In this document: positions 6,454 through 14,440 of the stretch, in pieces
Layout: each line of letters opens with the position of its first letter
Position numbering within the stretch: position 1 is the first letter of the stretch
NCBI GenBank assembly: GCA_025370845.1
Contig: JAMXFF010000063.1
Coordinates: 1-32,131, forward strand
Origin: Laspinema palackyanum D2a
Lineage (GTDB): Bacteria; Cyanobacteriota; Cyanobacteriia; Cyanobacteriales; Laspinemataceae
Reading direction: 5' to 3'
DNA: 32,131 nucleotides
Made by a program: the position numbers and the translations under genes
Notes under the pieces: generated by a model
Database searches by the model: none
Told to the model about the DNA's origin: nothing
What the model saw: only the letters and a program-made list of their open reading frames with translations

Positions 6454-7851
6454 ATGCAAGAGAATCAGCTAGTTTTGCTTGAATCGCTATCTAATCGTAC
6501 TGCTGGATCGCTACTTGCTGCGGCAGCGGGTGATGCAATGGGGTGGATGACTGAGTTTATCCGATCGCCCGATGACCTCCAACGCAAAATGGGAGTCGAT
6601 CGCATCACTGAATATCAGGCATGGAGTAAGCGAGTTGGTGGACGATTCCAAGGTTATGAAGATTATATTGCCCCTGGCGACTACTCTGATGACACCCAAT
6701 TAACCATCTGCACTGCCGCTTGTATTTCCCCCAATGGCTCTTTTGACTATCGGACTTTTTGCACCTTGGAGTATCCGATGTGGCTGGAGTACGCTCGTGG
6801 TGCCGGTGGGACCGTCAAAGAAGCAGCAGAGAAAATCCAGCGCAAATCGGCTGATTGGAATAATAACTTTTTCAGCCGGAAAATGAAACAAGGAACGATA
6901 GATTATCGAGATGGTGGTGCTAATGGTGCAGCTATGCGAATTTCCCCTCATGTCTTGGCTAATGTTGGACGTTGGACGCAAGCTGAGGCTGATATCTGGC
7001 GCAATTCAATTATTAGTCACGGACATCCCCGAGGGATTATTGGAGCGATTCTCTATGGATATGCATTGCATCTAGTTTTAGAGGGTTCAGCACCTCTTGT
7101 TGGAGAGGAGTTAATTGAAACATTAGGCAATTGGGTAAAATCCTTAGAGATTCCACAAATCCCTGAGTTGAAAACATGGATAAGTGAATGGAATAAGGGG
7201 AGGGGAGAATCTTTTAATACGGTTTTTGCTAACACTAAACAAGAGGCTGTTGAGCAGTTGCGTTTAGTCTGGTCAGCATTACACAAGGATGAATCACCCA
7301 AAAGCATACTGGAAAAATTAGGCTGCTTTGACCGCAATACTAAAGGGTCTGGACTCGGTACGGCGATCGCTGGCATTTATCTGTTTGCCCGCAATCCCGA
7401 AACTACCCAGGAAAATATTATCACAGCCGCGAATATGATAGGCAGCGATACGGATTCGATCGCCGCTTTTGTGGGTGGATTGGGGGGTGCAGCTTTTGGA
7501 TTAGAAGCCATTCCTGAAACTTGGCGATCGCAAATTCAAGATGCTCCATTTCTGATTGAGCTAGGCAAGCATTTAGCTACCATTGCCCTTCAGAAATCGG
7601 ACAACTTTAAGATTCGCCCTGGCGCAAGTGGGATGAAGTTAGGAAAACCCTTATCTCGCCAGAACCTAAACAACAATCTGCAAGTTTTACATCGTCGCTT
7701 AGGTATGGGGACGATCGCAGCAGTTGATACACAAGCTCTACTAACCCAAGGACGAACCGCAACTATTGTAAACATTAATTTTGATGTGGGTCAAAGTTGT
7801 AAGTTTGTCTTTCGTAACGACGCTCCCCGCGAAACGTTATTTATCCTGTAA
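6454..7851 (+). CDS. ADP-ribosylglycohydrolase (DraG/ARH family), candidate antitoxin of the DarT-like protein
   Basis: A 465-residue protein of the all-helical DraG/ARH family, which removes ADP-ribose from modified macromolecules using two Mg2+ or Mn2+ ions. Visible motifs are GDAMG 26-30, GDYSDDTQ 75-82 (metal ligands), NGAAMR 157-162, SHGHPRG 188-194 and IGSDTDS 329-335 (second metal cluster), followed by GGLGGAAFG. All usual metal ligands appear intact, so it should be active. Residues from about 385 to 465 extend beyond the usual family length and show no motif I recognise. It lies 25 bp after the DarT-like gene on the same strand. In known DarTG systems the reversing enzyme is a DarG macrodomain protein; a DraG-type enzyme here would be an alternative solution. 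Its base composition is closer to the host than that of its partner, and it contains a HIP1 site (7363-7370). Confidence 0.9.
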   Translation: MQENQLVLLESLSNRTAGSLLAAAAGDAMGWMTEFIRSPDDLQRKMGVDRITEYQAWSKRVGGRFQGYEDYIAPGDYSDDTQLTICTAACISPNGSFDYRTFCTLEYPMWLEYARGAGGTVKEAAEKIQRKSADWNNNFFSRKMKQGTIDYRDGGANGAAMRISPHVLANVGRWTQAEADIWRNSIISHGHPRGIIGAILYGYALHLVLEGSAPLVGEELIETLGNWVKSLEIPQIPELKTWISEWNKGRGESFNTVFANTKQEAVEQLRLVWSALHKDESPKSILEKLGCFDRNTKGSGLGTAIAGIYLFARNPETTQENIITAANMIGSDTDSIAAFVGGLGGAAFGLEAIPETWRSQIQDAPFLIELGKHLATIALQKSDNFKIRPGASGMKLGKPLSRQNLNNNLQVLHRRLGMGTIAAVDTQALLTQGRTATIVNINFDVGQSCKFVFRNDAPRETLFIL

Positions 7852-7937
7852 ACTGTTCTCTTGTTCTCTTTCGTTGCTCGGTTGATTCATAAAATTAGGG
7901 AAGGCATCGCTAAGATTTTTCCGAACTTCCCTGGGAT

Positions 7938-7994
7938 AACGACTGAAGTCGTTACTACGAACAAAAGAGAACGACTGAAGTCGTTACTACGAAC
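7938..7994. repeat. Two copies of a 25-bp repeat with internal palindrome
   Basis: Two identical 25-bp units lie at 7938-7962 and 7970-7994, spaced by 7 bp. Each contains AACGACT-GA-AGTCGTT, a 7-bp inverted repeat, followed by ACTACGAAC. They lie between the convergent DraG-like and DUF4168 genes. They resemble small dispersed cyanobacterial repeats and may act as bidirectional transcription stops. Confidence 0.75.
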
Positions 7995-8035
7995 TTTGAT
8001 TTTCCCGAGTTACCCTCGGGAAGAACAATGGGTGA

Positions 8036-8506
8036 TTATTGGAGACGACTTAGGGCTTCTCGGAGTTGTTGTTCGGATTGGGGATTGGTTTTCACGAGTT
8101 CGGTGATTTCGTTAAAGCGTTGGATGGTTAATCCGTTACTGGTGACTAGGGTTTTTGAGCCTTCGCAATAGTTGACGACGATCGCTTTTACTTCGCGATC
8201 GAGTTGGTTGACTGAATCGGTATTTCGGCAATCAATGGCGGGAACGTAATTGAGGATGGTTTCAACTTCTTGGTAGGCTTGCGATCGCTGTTGTTCGATC
8301 GCCAGGATGGAACGGGCGTAGTTATCCATTTCTTCGGGGGTAATGCTTTGCGCCGAGGCGGAATACATCCCAATCCAGTTGGCAGAATCGAGGGACAGAT
8401 GGGGAACGGACCCGGTGAGGATTCCCAAGGCGGAAAGTGCACTGATGCAGAGGAGTTTCACTCGGATTCTCTGAACATGAACAGGGGACAATTTGAACAT
8501 TATCAT
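8036..8506 (-). CDS. DUF4168 family secreted protein
   Basis: About 157 residues from ATG 8506 (ATG 8500 is equally possible). The frame reaches 8578, but those extra residues precede the signal peptide and have no ribosome site. An N-terminal hydrophobic stretch (VKLLCISALSALGILTG) followed by SASAQS looks like a Sec signal with a cleavage site. The mature part has the DUF4168 pattern: TPEEMDNYARSILAIEQQR, QAYQEV, a cysteine in IDCRN, VVNYCEGSK, and SNGLTIQRFNEITELV near the C-terminus. This family is widespread in cyanobacteria and thought to be periplasmic; its function is not established. The two cysteines may form a disulphide. Confidence 0.85.
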   Translation of the reverse strand: MIMFKLSPVHVQRIRVKLLCISALSALGILTGSVPHLSLDSANWIGMYSASAQSITPEEMDNYARSILAIEQQRSQAYQEVETILNYVPAIDCRNTDSVNQLDREVKAIVVNYCEGSKTLVTSNGLTIQRFNEITELVKTNPQSEQQLREALSRLQ

Positions 8507-8746
8507 AACATCTATTGGCGATAAATTAACTGAGCAAGAATCAGGATAAGTTGAAAAACCAAGTTTTTTTGACAGCAATTGTTAATCCCTTACAGAAGGA
8601 TGAAACTTAGATTTAATAATTGTTTTTCTTCTGATTTATGGGAGGATATGGGTTCACTTAGCTGATTTTGGGGCGGCTTTTTATGATTCAATTCTACCGG
8701 GTTTAGTTCCGGTTGGGTGGGTCGAGAGGGCGGCTTTACAGAAATT

Positions 8747-9745
8747 TTACCGAAAGGAAGTTTGACGACAGAGTTGGCATAGTTCTATGGTTTTGGTTTG
8801 TAAAGTGGTGAGTTCTTCTGTCCCTCGTTTGAGGCTGACTTCTAGTTCGAGGAGGAGGGCTAAAATTTGTTCTAATTGACCCAGGGAGAAGGCGCTGACT
8901 TCTTTTCTTAAGAAGTAGATGCGTTTAAAATTGCCGATTTCCGCAGCAGCAGCGATCGCCTTTTCGTCGCGCTCCCCACTTTCTATCATCAGTTTAACCC
9001 AGAACCAGGTTCTAAACTGCCCGGTAAGGGTGGCGGAAATTTTTAGGGCGGGTTCGTTGCGGTTAATCAAATCTGCGACTAATTCTAAAGCGGTTCCTAC
9101 ATCTCCTTGGCGAATGGCACTGGCAAGCTGTAAGCTGTTTTGAGTCGTTGCGGTGACGAGTTGATCCACGGTGGCGGCACTCAGGGGTTGGGGTCCGGCA
9201 CTCAGGGAATACAGCTGCAACTTTTCCAAGGCATTATAGAGCGATCGCGTATCATTGCCGACGGATTCCGCCAACAGGTCCACGGCATCAGGGGTGAGTT
9301 TGACGCCGACTTCCTGGGCGACTTTGCGGACGGATGAGACGATTTCATCATGCTTCCAGGGGGGTAAGGGCGAAAATTCCTGGACTGTGGCGTACTTTTG
9401 TAACAGTTTGGTGGTTTTGAGTCTGCCATCGGGTTTGTTGGGGGTTGTCAGTAGCAGGACGTTGGTTTCGGGGATCACCGGCAGGGTGCGTTCCATTTCC
9501 GCTAAGACTTCCCCGGATGCCTGTTGACAAACGTTGGTATCCACCAACCAGACAAAGCGTCCCCCACTGCCAAAGGGCGGGGTGACGGATTGATTAAGGC
9601 CCTGAATCACGGCATCGGACTGTTCGGGGGAAATTTTGTCGGCGTTAAAGGTGGCCCAAGCGGGATCCAGGGTGCGATCGCGCAACCCATTGACTGCTTT
9701 TGCCATTGCAAAGTCATCTGATCCCCAATAGAGGTAAATTGTCAT
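8747..9745 (-). CDS. holA: DNA polymerase III subunit delta
   Basis: The 332-residue protein has the length and pattern of the clamp-loader delta subunit, which opens the beta clamp so it can be loaded on primed DNA. The opening IYLYWGSDDF, the strand ETNVLLLTTPNKPDGR and KTTKLLQKYATVQEF belong to the degenerate AAA-type N-terminal half, which lacks a functional Walker A. LTPDAVDLLAESVGNDTRSL is the lid helix region and the C-terminal 120 residues are the helical collar. It starts at ATG 9745, divergent from the 2H phosphoesterase-like gene, and has no obvious operon partner. Confidence 0.9.
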   Translation of the reverse strand: MTIYLYWGSDDFAMAKAVNGLRDRTLDPAWATFNADKISPEQSDAVIQGLNQSVTPPFGSGGRFVWLVDTNVCQQASGEVLAEMERTLPVIPETNVLLLTTPNKPDGRLKTTKLLQKYATVQEFSPLPPWKHDEIVSSVRKVAQEVGVKLTPDAVDLLAESVGNDTRSLYNALEKLQLYSLSAGPQPLSAATVDQLVTATTQNSLQLASAIRQGDVGTALELVADLINRNEPALKISATLTGQFRTWFWVKLMIESGERDEKAIAAAAEIGNFKRIYFLRKEVSAFSLGQLEQILALLLELEVSLKRGTEELTTLQTKTIELCQLCRQTSFR

Positions 9746-9786
9746 ATAGAAGACTATGGATAAGATCCCCGGGTCAAAAACACAGG

Positions 9787-9798
9787 AGGGTTAACCCT
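9787..9798. promoter_or_regulatory. 12-bp perfect palindrome in a divergent promoter region
   Basis: AGGGTTAACCCT lies in the 193-bp gap between divergent holA and the 2H phosphoesterase-like gene. A second small inverted repeat, AGAATGA-AG-TCATTCT, is at 9863-9878. Either could be a regulator site, but no known operator is recognised. Confidence 0.3.
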
Positions 9799-9938
9799 TC
9801 CTTTAAGATAAAAGAGATTGGCAATGGTCATACCACTGATCCCCGTTCAGGGCGAAACGCTCAGAATGAAGTCATTCTCACCGCACCTAAGACTAGCGCG
9901 AAAACCGTTATAGATATAGACAAGAGAGGCAATAAAAA

Positions 9939-10721
9939 TTGGACGATACTTTACAAACCTATTTGAATCGAGTGGCGCGGATGACCCTGAAAGATGCCTA
10001 TCAGTCGGGACTCCAGCATATTCAAACTTCTCCTAAATTTCAGGGGACTGAGGGTGGGGCCAGAAAGCCTGTGTCTTTTCCAGGGTACACGGTGATTACC
10101 CCACCGATGAGAGAAGATGTTGAAAATCAAGAGTTTTATAACAATATCGAGAGTTGTCAGCAACAACTTCTGGAGCTGCTGGCACCGGGTTTAATGGTGG
10201 CGGTCCCTGCGGATAGCTTTCATGTCACCCTAGCGGATTTAATTTGGGACGGCAGTTACCGCGATGCGTCGGCAGAAAATCCCAACTATGATGAGCAACT
10301 GCGATCGGCGATCGGCCAAAGTTTCCAGCAATGCCAGTCCCTTGCTGGCGGTCCCCCGATTCGCTGGCAGGCCCTGGGGGTGATGTTGCGGACTCGGGCG
10401 ATCGGGATTTGTTTAGCGCCGAAAAATGAGAAATCCTACGATCAAATCGTCCAATTGCGGCGATCGATTTATCAAAATCAACAGTTAATGGGGTTAGGAA
10501 TCGAGCAGCAGTATCATTTTACCGGCCATATTACCTTAGGCTATTTTGCGGAGATTCCCTCCAGTTTGGACCGGGAGCATCTCAGCGGTGTTTTAGCAGA
10601 TTTTAATGATAAATGGCTAGATAGTCCCCAAGAAATCGTCATTCAAAGAGCGGAAATTCGCAAATTTGACGATATGACGCACTACTATCGCGAAGAAGAT
10701 TGGCCGGTGTTTGAATTTTGA
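9939..10721 (+). CDS. DUF1868 protein, 2H phosphoesterase-like
   Basis: The 260-residue protein shows the two H-x-T motifs of the 2H phosphoesterase superfamily: FHVTLADL and, about 100 residues later, GHITLGYF. Members act on 2',3'-cyclic nucleotide or RNA phosphodiester bonds. The DUF1868 group to which this one fits has no settled substrate. The start is TTG 9939, with GAGAGG 9 nt upstream; it gives MDDTLQTYLNRVARMTL, which fits the family N-terminus. The first in-frame ATG is 9981 and would trim that segment. It is probably cytoplasmic, because no signal peptide or membrane segment is present. Confidence 0.75.
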   Translation: MDDTLQTYLNRVARMTLKDAYQSGLQHIQTSPKFQGTEGGARKPVSFPGYTVITPPMREDVENQEFYNNIESCQQQLLELLAPGLMVAVPADSFHVTLADLIWDGSYRDASAENPNYDEQLRSAIGQSFQQCQSLAGGPPIRWQALGVMLRTRAIGICLAPKNEKSYDQIVQLRRSIYQNQQLMGLGIEQQYHFTGHITLGYFAEIPSSLDREHLSGVLADFNDKWLDSPQEIVIQRAEIRKFDDMTHYYREEDWPVFEF

Positions 10722-10737
10722 GCAGGAGACTATAAGA

Positions 10738-10807
10738 GTCATTGGTCATTGGTCATTGGTCATTGGTCCTGAGTATTCAAAAAATCAAAGGATAAAGGAC
10801 CAATGAC
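10738..10807. repeat. Heptanucleotide tandem repeat with inverted partner
   Basis: GTCATTG is repeated four times without change (10738-10765). The last copy with the next bases, GTCATTGGTCC (10759-10769), is matched by its exact reverse complement at 10797-10807, giving an 11-bp stem with a 27-nt loop. Short tandemly repeated heptamers (STRR) are known from filamentous cyanobacteria. It lies between the DUF1868 gene and cobL and may act as a terminator. Confidence 0.8.
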
Positions 10808-10870
10808 ACCGACAAATATTGTGAATTTTAATGGGATAAACTCAGTGGCGATCGCAACGAAAATAAACCG

Positions 10871-12163
10871 ATGATTCATGTAATAGGAATTGGGTTGGAT
10901 GGGGTAGCGGGACTCACGGAACCCGTGCGCCAAATTATCGAATCGGCGAATCTTCTGGTGGGAAGCGATCGCCACTTGAGTTATTTTCCCCTACATCCCG
11001 CCGAACGCCTGGTTATAGAAGACATTGGTCTTACCTTGAAAACCCTCTGCCGTCAGTTAATTCGCTGGAATTCCAGTTCATTAGAAAGTCCCGCAACCCC
11101 AACCCTGGTGGTGCTCACCAGTGGTGACCCGTTATTTTTTGGATTGGGACAGTTACTGTTAGCAGAACTGCCTGCGGACCAGATTGATTTTCATCCCCAT
11201 TTAAGCTGCATTCAATTAGCCTTCAGTCGCATTAAAGTCCCCTGGCAAGATGCCCGAATTGTTACGGCACATGGACGCACCTTAGATGAATTATTAACCG
11301 TATTGCGGGAAGGTGCATCAAAAATTGCCATTCTCACCAACGGCCAAAATAGCCCCAGTACAATTGCGCGTCTGCTGCTCTCATTGGATTTACCCAGCCG
11401 TTATGACTTTTGGGTATGTGAAAACCTCGGCGGTTCTGATGAGCGTATCCAGATTTTTCCAGTTCAGCAAAGTGATGATATTATCGCCTTAGAATCCCAA
11501 ACCTTTTCCTCCTTAAATGTGGTGGTGTTGGTGCGGCAGTTGGGTCATCTCCCTGAACGATTAGAGATTCAGAATTTACCTACGTTTGGATTACCGGATA
11601 GTACCTTTTTAACCTTTAGCGATCGTCCCGGTTTGATGACGAAGCGAGAAATTAGAATTCTCATCCTAGGCGAGTTAGGACTCCAATCGGGTCAAATTGT
11701 CTGGGATATTGGGGCGGGAACGGGTTCGGTTTCCATTGAAATGGGGCGATTATTTCCCAAATCTCAAATTTATGCCATTGAAAAAACCAGCGCGGGGATT
11801 TCTTTAATTGAGCAAAATTGTCAACGCCTTCATGTACGAAATGTGATTTCAATTCATGGTAGCGCCCCGGATATTTTAGACCGACTTCCGGTTCCCCATC
11901 GGATTTTTATTGGGGGAACGGGGGGACAATTGCGGACAATTCTGGGGTTTTGTGGGGGACAATTGGCAAAAGGAGGAACAATGGCGATCGCCTTAGCCAC
12001 CCTCGAACATTTGAATGAAGCATTAAATTGGGTCAATGAACGCCAGTGGGATTATCGCATCTTGCAGGCGAATTTATCCCGTTCCGTTCCCATTGCTCAT
12101 CTAACCCGATTTTTTCCCTTGAATCCCGTGACAATTCTCACCATTAATAAGCCGGAATTTTAG
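10871..12163 (+). CDS. cobL: Precorrin-6Y C5,15-methyltransferase (decarboxylating), CbiE-CbiT fusion
   Basis: The 430-residue protein fuses both halves of the cobalamin (vitamin B12) enzyme. It methylates the corrin ring at C5 and C15 with S-adenosylmethionine and removes the acetate carboxyl at C12. Residues 1-220 are the CbiE-type tetrapyrrole methylase: MIHVIGIGLDG at the start and GDPLFFG at 85-91. Residues about 250-430 are the CbiT-type Rossmann methyltransferase: GLMTKREIRILILGEL, WDIGAGTGSVSIEMG with the SAM loop at 279-285, and IGGTGG at 347-352. It starts at ATG 10871. No cobalamin riboswitch is seen upstream, and no other cob gene is adjacent. Confidence 0.93.
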   Translation: MIHVIGIGLDGVAGLTEPVRQIIESANLLVGSDRHLSYFPLHPAERLVIEDIGLTLKTLCRQLIRWNSSSLESPATPTLVVLTSGDPLFFGLGQLLLAELPADQIDFHPHLSCIQLAFSRIKVPWQDARIVTAHGRTLDELLTVLREGASKIAILTNGQNSPSTIARLLLSLDLPSRYDFWVCENLGGSDERIQIFPVQQSDDIIALESQTFSSLNVVVLVRQLGHLPERLEIQNLPTFGLPDSTFLTFSDRPGLMTKREIRILILGELGLQSGQIVWDIGAGTGSVSIEMGRLFPKSQIYAIEKTSAGISLIEQNCQRLHVRNVISIHGSAPDILDRLPVPHRIFIGGTGGQLRTILGFCGGQLAKGGTMAIALATLEHLNEALNWVNERQWDYRILQANLSRSVPIAHLTRFFPLNPVTILTINKPEF

Positions 12164-12230
12164 AAATTGAGTACAGCAGCGGATTGAAACAACGGAATTT
12201 TAAACATTTTTTTGATAGAGAACAATAACC

Positions 12231-14411
12231 CTAATAAAAACCTAATTTTTCATCCTCCAACTGACGCAACTGTTCAAAGAGACGATACATATCCTGAGCA
12301 AACTTTTTAGGATTCCACAAGGGGGCGAGAGTTTCCGCTGTTTTGGATTGGATTAACTGCTGTTTAATTTGCTGATGGAAGCGTCTATCGCATCCGAAGC
12401 GGACCCCCCACTCCACATACTCCTCCCAACTCCATGCCACTCCCGCTTGAATTCCCAAAGCTTGTAAGAAAGAATAGCCCATTCGAGAGAGAAATTGTTC
12501 TCCACTGCGGGTCACCAGGGGGAGGTTAAACCATAACGCTTCTAAGGTATGGGTTCCGCCATTATAGGGATAGGAATCGAGTAAAACATCGGCTAATAAA
12601 TAGAGGGTTCGATGTTCTTCTTCAGTGCGAGTTCGGGGTAAGAAATGAAGGCGCGAAAAACTGACATTTTGTAGCTGGCATTCTTGTTGATAAGTGGCAG
12701 AAATGAAAGCGCGATCGCCTTTACCTTTGTAGAGTAAAACACTCTCAGGAACTTGATTGAGGATGGCAACCTGAGCGCGGACTAAATCCCCATTAAATTT
12801 ACGTCCGGGGGCGACACAGAGATAAACCACCTGGTTTGAATTAATTCCCAAAGAATGTCTCAAAGTATCGCTGTCAGCTTTCATTCGCTCAAATCCCGAA
12901 CTCGCCACAAAGGAATCCGGCATTCGGATTAATTGTTCTTGATAGTAGGATTCGCTTCCCTGGGGGTGAGTCTGCCAATCCCCAAGGAAGTAGTTTTTTG
13001 AGGAAATAAACGGGGCCTCAAAGCCCAACCAAGAAATACAAATAGGGGCGGGATGAGAGGCTATAATTTCAATATTCGTATCAATAGTTAGCGAGTCTAA
13101 ATCAATTAAAATATCTAAGTTATCATTCTGTATTTCTTCAAAAATAGTTTGACGACTGACTCCTTCAGAGGGATGATAGAATTTAGCGGCTAAGTTTTCA
13201 AAAATAGTCGTGCGATCGTCCGGTTGGATAGGACCTGTGACATACAGATACAAATCCGGCGTGAGTAGAGATAACTCGCGGAGGATATCTGCACTGCACC
13301 AACCCACGGAATGTCGCCTGTAATGGGGAGAAATGATGCCAATTTTTAACGGGGTTGAGGCAAGGCGAGGGGAGAGATTACGGGATGGAGGGGGAGTCTG
13401 GAAGCGCGGTATGGTGGGAAGAAAGCGTTGAGAAATTTGGCGATAAAAGTGAGAATTTTGGCGCAGATTATCGCGGATATTGGTGAGGATATAAAAGCTG
13501 TTGTAATAGAGGCGTTGGATATCCCGATCGCAAAGGTTGTCTAAATTTTTCAGGACTTGCGACTCTAAAGTTAAAAAATGCTGGTAGGCATTTTGAGCGC
13601 TGCCTGCTTTGAGATAGGCACTAATCCAGGCGATCGCTGCCATCGATTGCCCTTCCCCTTGACAGTGTTCTATATAGCAATCAGCAGATTTACGCGCAGC
13701 GGCAAAATTGTTAGAACTGCTGAATAATTCATATAAATTCCAATGCGCTTCTACTAAATCCGGTTGAAGCGATATCGCTGTTTTATAGCTATTGATGGCT
13801 TCTTCCATCCACCCTTGTTGCCGGTAAATGATGCCTAAATGAACATGAGCTTCCGCTGAGGTAGGTTCAAGTTCTAAAGTTGTTTGAAACAGGGAGCGCG
13901 CTTCTTCTAACTCGCCTTGATTCAGCAAGTCTGTACCCAAGGTAAAATAACCGGAAGCGCCGACTAATTTGGGATTCATATTAAGGGCTTCTTTTTGATA
14001 AAATATCCCTTGATTGAGATCTCCGGTTTCTTTGAAGACTTTCCCTAAGTTCCAGTAGAGTCCCGCTAAATTGGGGTTAAACTCTAGGGCGGTTTGATAG
14101 GCGGCGATCGCCTGTGTAAAATCTCCTTGCTGATAGTAAAGGGTCCCGAGGTTTCCGTGGGCTTCTGCAAACTCAGGACAGAGGGCGATCGCCATTTGGT
14201 AAGCGCGAATTGCCGCCTCAATTTTCCCCACTGCTTGTAACAGATTCCCCAAAAGTTTGTAACTAGGAGCAAAATCGGGCTGCATCTGAATCAATTGATG
14301 GCAAACCGTCAGGGCTGACTCTAATTCTCCCTGACGGTAATATGCCTCCGCTTGCTCAATTAATGGTTCAACGGGCTTATCCTCTTTTTGGATGAGGTTG
14401 GGCTGATTCAT
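12231..14411 (-). CDS. TPR protein with OGT/SPINDLY-type glycosyltransferase domain (GT41)
   Basis: A 726-residue protein. Residues 15-240 contain about six tetratricopeptide repeats (motifs such as AEAHGNLGTLYYQQGDFTQA). Residues 353-720 resemble the C-terminal catalytic region of O-GlcNAc transferase. LKIGIISPHYRRHSVGW at 355-371 contains the histidine region. A later KGKGDRAF loop, ADVLLDSYPYNGG, and THTLEALWFNLPLVTRSGE form the nucleotide-sugar binding segment. It probably transfers a sugar, such as GlcNAc, to protein or glycan acceptors. It is the last gene of a three-gene minus-strand run; the gap to the preceding gene is 29 bp. The first 65 residues closely resemble those of the next two proteins. 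Confidence 0.85.
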   Translation of the reverse strand: MNQPNLIQKEDKPVEPLIEQAEAYYRQGELESALTVCHQLIQMQPDFAPSYKLLGNLLQAVGKIEAAIRAYQMAIALCPEFAEAHGNLGTLYYQQGDFTQAIAAYQTALEFNPNLAGLYWNLGKVFKETGDLNQGIFYQKEALNMNPKLVGASGYFTLGTDLLNQGELEEARSLFQTTLELEPTSAEAHVHLGIIYRQQGWMEEAINSYKTAISLQPDLVEAHWNLYELFSSSNNFAAARKSADCYIEHCQGEGQSMAAIAWISAYLKAGSAQNAYQHFLTLESQVLKNLDNLCDRDIQRLYYNSFYILTNIRDNLRQNSHFYRQISQRFLPTIPRFQTPPPSRNLSPRLASTPLKIGIISPHYRRHSVGWCSADILRELSLLTPDLYLYVTGPIQPDDRTTIFENLAAKFYHPSEGVSRQTIFEEIQNDNLDILIDLDSLTIDTNIEIIASHPAPICISWLGFEAPFISSKNYFLGDWQTHPQGSESYYQEQLIRMPDSFVASSGFERMKADSDTLRHSLGINSNQVVYLCVAPGRKFNGDLVRAQVAILNQVPESVLLYKGKGDRAFISATYQQECQLQNVSFSRLHFLPRTRTEEEHRTLYLLADVLLDSYPYNGGTHTLEALWFNLPLVTRSGEQFLSRMGYSFLQALGIQAGVAWSWEEYVEWGVRFGCDRRFHQQIKQQLIQSKTAETLAPLWNPKKFAQDMYRLFEQLRQLEDEKLGFY

Positions 14412-14440
14412 AATTAATTAATTTTATAAAAATAGGTGAT

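Noticed and set aside
7861-8106. Plus-strand open frame of 81 codons after the DraG-like gene
   Set aside because: It reads through two copies of a non-coding 25-bp repeat and overlaps the DUF4168 gene antisense by about 70 bp; composition of the product looks random.
8919-9721. Several plus-strand frames over holA
   Set aside because: Antisense shadows of a well-supported conserved gene.
10738-10807. CRISPR array
   Set aside because: The repeats are only 7 bp with no spacers.
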